Part shown: positions 61,123-64,000 of the stretch, piece by piece
Layout of the letters: each line of letters opens with the position of its first letter
Position numbering within the stretch: position 1 is the stretch's first letter
Assembly: GCF_021654575.1 (NCBI RefSeq)
Contig: NZ_AP024488.1
Span: forward strand, 5,793,501-5,857,500
Origin: Desulfoluna limicola
Lineage (GTDB): Bacteria; Desulfobacterota; Desulfobacteria; Desulfobacterales; Desulfolunaceae
Direction: 5' to 3'
Length of the DNA: 64,000 bases
Notes under the pieces: model-generated
Told to the model about the DNA's origin: nothing
Database searches by the model: none
The model's input: only the letters and a program-made list of their open reading frames with translations
Translations under genes and position numbers: made by a program

Positions 61123-61228
61123 GTCGGGCGATGCCCGAGCCGAAGGCGAATGCGCTTTGCCCCGAGGCACGAGGGGTAAAGCGCATTCGCAATCAGCTTT
61201 CGAGGTGGCTCACCTCGCCGCCGGAGGC
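61123..61228 (-). repeat. Structured intergenic repeat, copy R28
   Basis: Inverted full copy: hairpin C TCGGGCgatGCCCGA, stem B GCGAATGCGC/GCGCATTCGC, inner CCCCGAGGCACGAGGGG, hairpin A CGAGGTGGCTCACCTCG, edge GCCGCCGGAGGC. It overlaps the last codons of the DUF255 gene. Confidence 0.93.
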
Positions 61229-63417
61229 AGTTTTTGTCCTTTCTGCAATCTTTTCTCGCCCAAAATCGCCTGTCCGAACTCCGCCGGTTTTGAAACAGGC
61301 AGTTCACAGGTCCCGTTTCGGCAGGGGTAGAGGGTGGGGTTGCCGTTGGCGGTTGTCTTGTTGGTGATGGGAAGCAGGAGTTCCAGGCCTTTAAAGGCCT
61401 CGCCTTCCCGCACGGGGGCGGTCACGGCATAGGGTGTGTAGAGGGAGGCCAGGGTTGTCAGGGCCTCGGTTTCTCTCTCGGTTTCGGTGTCGGGCAGCAG
61501 GAGGACGAGGGCAAGGGGGCTTGCCAGGTGAAAGTCCAGGGCTGCGACCATGCCGGAGAAGGGTGCCGGGTTTTTTCGCGGGTCGATAAAGGCCGTGACG
61601 GTGGCGATGCCTTTTTTAAGCAGGGCGGTGTCGGTGGTGAGGGTGGTGAGCCGGAAGAGGTTCATGGCCGCCACGCTGTTTCCGGAGGGGATGGCGCCGT
61701 CAAAGCCGGGCTTTTCCCGGGTGATGAGGGCTTCCCCGTCAGTGCCAGTCATGTAGTATCCGCCGTCGGGTGCGGCGAAGAGTCGGTCGGTTTCGTTTTG
61801 GAAGTGGAGGGCGGCTTTGAGCCAGGCCTCTTTGCCTGTGGCTTGAAACAGGTCGATGAAGCCCGCTGTGGCAAAGGCGTAGTCGTCGAGGAACCCCAAG
61901 GGGCCCAGGTCTTCCAGGCGGCTGCGGTGGAGTCTGCCGTCTTTGGTCAGGGCGTCCAGGATGAACCGGGCGGTTCGTTCTGCGGCGTCAATATACCCGG
62001 GGTTGGCAAAGGCGCGTCCGGCCTGGGCAAAGGCAGAGAGGGCGAGGCCGTTCCACGCGGTGATGATTTTGGTGTCGGTGAGGGGCGCTTTACGTGCGGT
62101 GCGCGCCTCTCTCATGATCTGTCGCGCTTCATCCACGAGGGTTTCCAGCTCATCTTCGGTGATGCCGTGATGTTGGGCTGTTGTTGATGCCGGCTCTTGG
62201 ATATGGGGGATATAGCGTCCCTCGAAGTGAAGGGGGCCGGTGAGGGTGAAATGGTCCAGCACCGGTGCCCACGTGGCACGGGGCAGGGCGGCTTCGATCT
62301 CGCGTCTGCCCCAGGTAAAGAAATAACCTTCTTCTTTTTCGCCTTCAGGGGTAAGGGAATCGGCGTCGGTGGCGGAGTAAAAGCCCCCTTTGGGGGACTC
62401 CATTTCACGAAGCAGGTAATCAAGGGTGGTCTCGGCCACCTTTTTGAACCGGGGGGTGCCCGTGGCGAGAAAGCCTTCCACATAGGCAGATGCAAGAAGG
62501 GCGTTGTCGTAGAGCATCTTCTCAAAGTGTGGCACCAACCACTTCACGTCGGTGCTGTAGCGATGAAATCCGCCACCCGCCTGGTCGTGGATGCCACCAT
62601 CGGCCATGGCGGTCAGGGTGTGCTCCGCCATCCGGCGGTACGTGTCTTTGCCCGTTCGCTGGTGAGCACGCAGGAGAAGGGTCACAGGCAGGGTCGAGGG
62701 GAACTTGGGAGCCCCTTTGGACCCTCCGAAGCTCGGGTCGTAGCTGTCGGCAAACATGGCGATGGCGGTATCCACCCACTGAGCGTCGGGCAGAGTCCCA
62801 CCGCCCTCTCCTTCGCCCATGCGGTGAAGGGCCTGGGTGATCTGGTTGGCCGAGTGGGTGATCTTGTCTTGGTCGGTGGTGTAGATTTCAGAGATGCGTT
62901 TCAACAGGGTGAGAAACCCTGTGTGGGGCGGGCGGTCGCCATCCCGTGCCGGGAAATAGGTCCCCCCGTAAAAGGGCTTTCCGTCCGGCGTTAAAAAGAC
63001 GTTGAGGGGCCAGCCTCCGCCTCCGGTCAGCATCTGCACGGCGCTCATGTAGATGGCGTCGATGTCGGGGCGCTCTTCCCGGTCCACCTTCACCGGCACG
63101 AAGTGGGCGTTTAAAGCCTCGGCGATCTCGATGTCTTCAAAGGACTCCTCTTCCATCACATGGCACCAGTGGCAGGTGGCGTAGCCGATGCTCACGAACA
63201 GGGGGCGGTTGGTTGCCTTTGCAAGGGCAAAGGCCTCCTCTCCCCAGGGGTGCCAGTCCACGGGGTTGTGGGCGTGCTGGAGAAGGTAGGGGCTCTCTTC
63301 CAAGAAGAGTCGATTGGTGAACGTTGCCGTGCCGTCAGGGTTCAGGTGCCGTGTGCGAGGTGTGTACTCCTTGCCGCGGAGTTTGGCTTTTTCTGTGAGT
63401 TGCGCTTCAAGGGTCAT
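61210..63417 (-). CDS. DUF255 / thioredoxin-domain protein (YyaL/SSP411-like)
   Basis: 735 aa. Residues about 30-190 are a thioredoxin-like DUF255 domain with the family hallmark NPVDWHPWGEEAF and redox pair ATCHWCHVM (Cys 82, 85). The rest is an (alpha/alpha)6-barrel resembling N-acylglucosamine epimerases (DGGIHDQAGGGFHRYSTDVKWLVPHFEKMLYDNA). Exact reaction unknown. AGGAG upstream of the ATG. The C-terminus PPAAR and stop are read from repeat R28. Confidence 0.88.
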   Translation of the reverse strand: MTLEAQLTEKAKLRGKEYTPRTRHLNPDGTATFTNRLFLEESPYLLQHAHNPVDWHPWGEEAFALAKATNRPLFVSIGYATCHWCHVMEEESFEDIEIAEALNAHFVPVKVDREERPDIDAIYMSAVQMLTGGGGWPLNVFLTPDGKPFYGGTYFPARDGDRPPHTGFLTLLKRISEIYTTDQDKITHSANQITQALHRMGEGEGGGTLPDAQWVDTAIAMFADSYDPSFGGSKGAPKFPSTLPVTLLLRAHQRTGKDTYRRMAEHTLTAMADGGIHDQAGGGFHRYSTDVKWLVPHFEKMLYDNALLASAYVEGFLATGTPRFKKVAETTLDYLLREMESPKGGFYSATDADSLTPEGEKEEGYFFTWGRREIEAALPRATWAPVLDHFTLTGPLHFEGRYIPHIQEPASTTAQHHGITEDELETLVDEARQIMREARTARKAPLTDTKIITAWNGLALSAFAQAGRAFANPGYIDAAERTARFILDALTKDGRLHRSRLEDLGPLGFLDDYAFATAGFIDLFQATGKEAWLKAALHFQNETDRLFAAPDGGYYMTGTDGEALITREKPGFDGAIPSGNSVAAMNLFRLTTLTTDTALLKKGIATVTAFIDPRKNPAPFSGMVAALDFHLASPLALVLLLPDTETERETEALTTLASLYTPYAVTAPVREGEAFKGLELLLPITNKTTANGNPTLYPCRNGTCELPVSKPAEFGQAILGEKRLQKGQKLPPAAR

Positions 63418-63440
63418 GGGTTTTTCTCCTGTATCGGTCC

Positions 63441-63507
63441 CAGGTTCGCGAAAGCTCCAACCCTTATGCCTCGGGTTGTGACATTCGTTGACGGGCTGCG
63501 CCCGAGG
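63441..63507 (+). repeat. Structured intergenic repeat, copy R29 (partial)
   Basis: TTCGCGAAAGCTCCAACCC, TTATGCCTCGGG, TGACATTCGTTGACGGGCTGCG. First hairpin lost. Lies upstream of the DUF255 gene. Confidence 0.7.
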
Positions 63508-63669
63508 GAAACGGCCGAGGCTTTTAAACCTGCCTCGTGTCGCCTGAAAGGCACTTCGTGATCTTCGTGGTTTATGTCTGTTACACGGGTATCCACAGGC
63601 GATGCATTATTGCTAAATAAAACAGAAGAATGACCAACTGCTTTTGAATAAGTCGAAATCAACCTCAAG
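63508..63669. other. Gene-free spacer
   Basis: Between R29 and R30. No gene or RNA recognised. Confidence 0.4.
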
Positions 63670-63733
63670 GCCTGTTTGTTAACCCCCTCTTTCAGATCAG
63701 GCAAAAGTTTGGCCCCCGGCAAGGCCGCCGGGC
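63670..63733 (-). repeat. Type-2 repeat copy R30
   Basis: GCCTGTTTGTTAA ... AAAAGTTTGGCCCCCGGC, AAGGCCGCCGGGC; same type as the right half of R21. Beyond it, to 64000, nothing is recognised. Confidence 0.7.
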
Positions 63734-64000
63734 AACAATACGGTGAAGACAAGGCGGCCGCCCCTTGTCCGTCCACAGAAGGGAGACCCTGGGTGAGACG
63801 CCCGTTGTGTTACCGGGCTTGGTTTCCCAGCCACTTCAGGCGCAAGGGGGGGCTCAGGTGCAAAACCCATGGACGCCTCCATGTCGGGCGGGGTGCTTGA
63901 GCAACATCCGAAGAGAGCCTTGACGGCTTGATCACATATTGCGACTTCGACAACCCCGAACCCTGGTTATCCAGCCACCTTCGCGGTGTATGGGCCGCCT

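Noticed and set aside
28204..61228. Structured repeats as integron attC sites
   Set aside because: They lack RYYYAAC/GTTRRRY core sites, occur as inverted pairs rather than head-to-tail, and no integron integrase gene is in the window.

Overview
The window looks like chromosome of an anaerobic, GC-rich Gram-negative bacterium of the Desulfobacterota (sulfate-reducer type). This is inferred from gene content: a desulfoferrodoxin, an N-terminal-rubredoxin rubrerythrin, HdrD-like and DUF3786 Fe-S proteins, a DVU0772-like protein, and a pilT-pilT2 operon with small proteins of delta-proteobacterial flavour. The species cannot be fixed from the sequence.

Layout. 0.7-6.1 kb: an efflux operon (TetR regulator, TolC-like channel, HlyD-like adaptor, two ABC-2 permeases) with no ATPase gene. 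6.5-10.7 kb: tRNA-Ala(GGC), an HDOD regulator, two alpha/beta hydrolases and an AT-richer methyltransferase, all on the minus strand. 11.4-12.8 kb: a sodium:solute symporter. 13.2-28.1 kb: a housekeeping block with proC, yggT, the twitching-motility ATPases and accessory proteins, coaX, a CdaR/YbbR protein without cdaA, folP, ftsH, tilS, the SRP RNA gene, grpE and dnaK. 28.3-30.9 kb: small membrane or secreted proteins and a solitary phage antirepressor-type protein. 31-43 kb: mostly single metabolic genes (two GMC-type flavoproteins, an MFS transporter, a class III aminotransferase, an HdrD-like Fe-S protein, three tandem STAS-like paralogues, a DUF3786 Fe-S protein, a ferredoxin). 43.5-63.4 kb: redox and oxygen-stress genes (rubrerythrin, MsrAB, a TVP38-flavoprotein fusion, NDH-2, a rhodanese-ferritin-like fusion, desulfoferrodoxin, ferritin) plus YcaO, an aminoglycoside-phosphotransferase-like kinase and a DUF255 protein.

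The most unusual content is not protein-coding. About 30 copies or fragments of a structured intergenic repeat of roughly 80-105 bp occur here, mainly outside the housekeeping block. Each full copy folds into three stem-loops. The stems change by compensatory substitutions while one loop (TCGTTCCTC) stays nearly constant. The copies obey a polarity rule: the GCCTCCGGCGG edge faces the neighbouring gene, whichever strand that gene is on and whether its 5' or 3' end is adjacent. Accessory genes or short operons are therefore bracketed by inverted copies, and some spacers are one composite element with GCCTCCGG...CCGGAGGC ends. Three proteins end inside an element and acquire a PPAAR tail and stop codon from it.

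Three approximately 245-bp MITEs lie in spacers between such elements. Two have exact TTAG/CTAA target duplications and one an approximate one. Other short repeats, a heptamer tandem array and one apparently frameshifted small membrane gene complete the picture.
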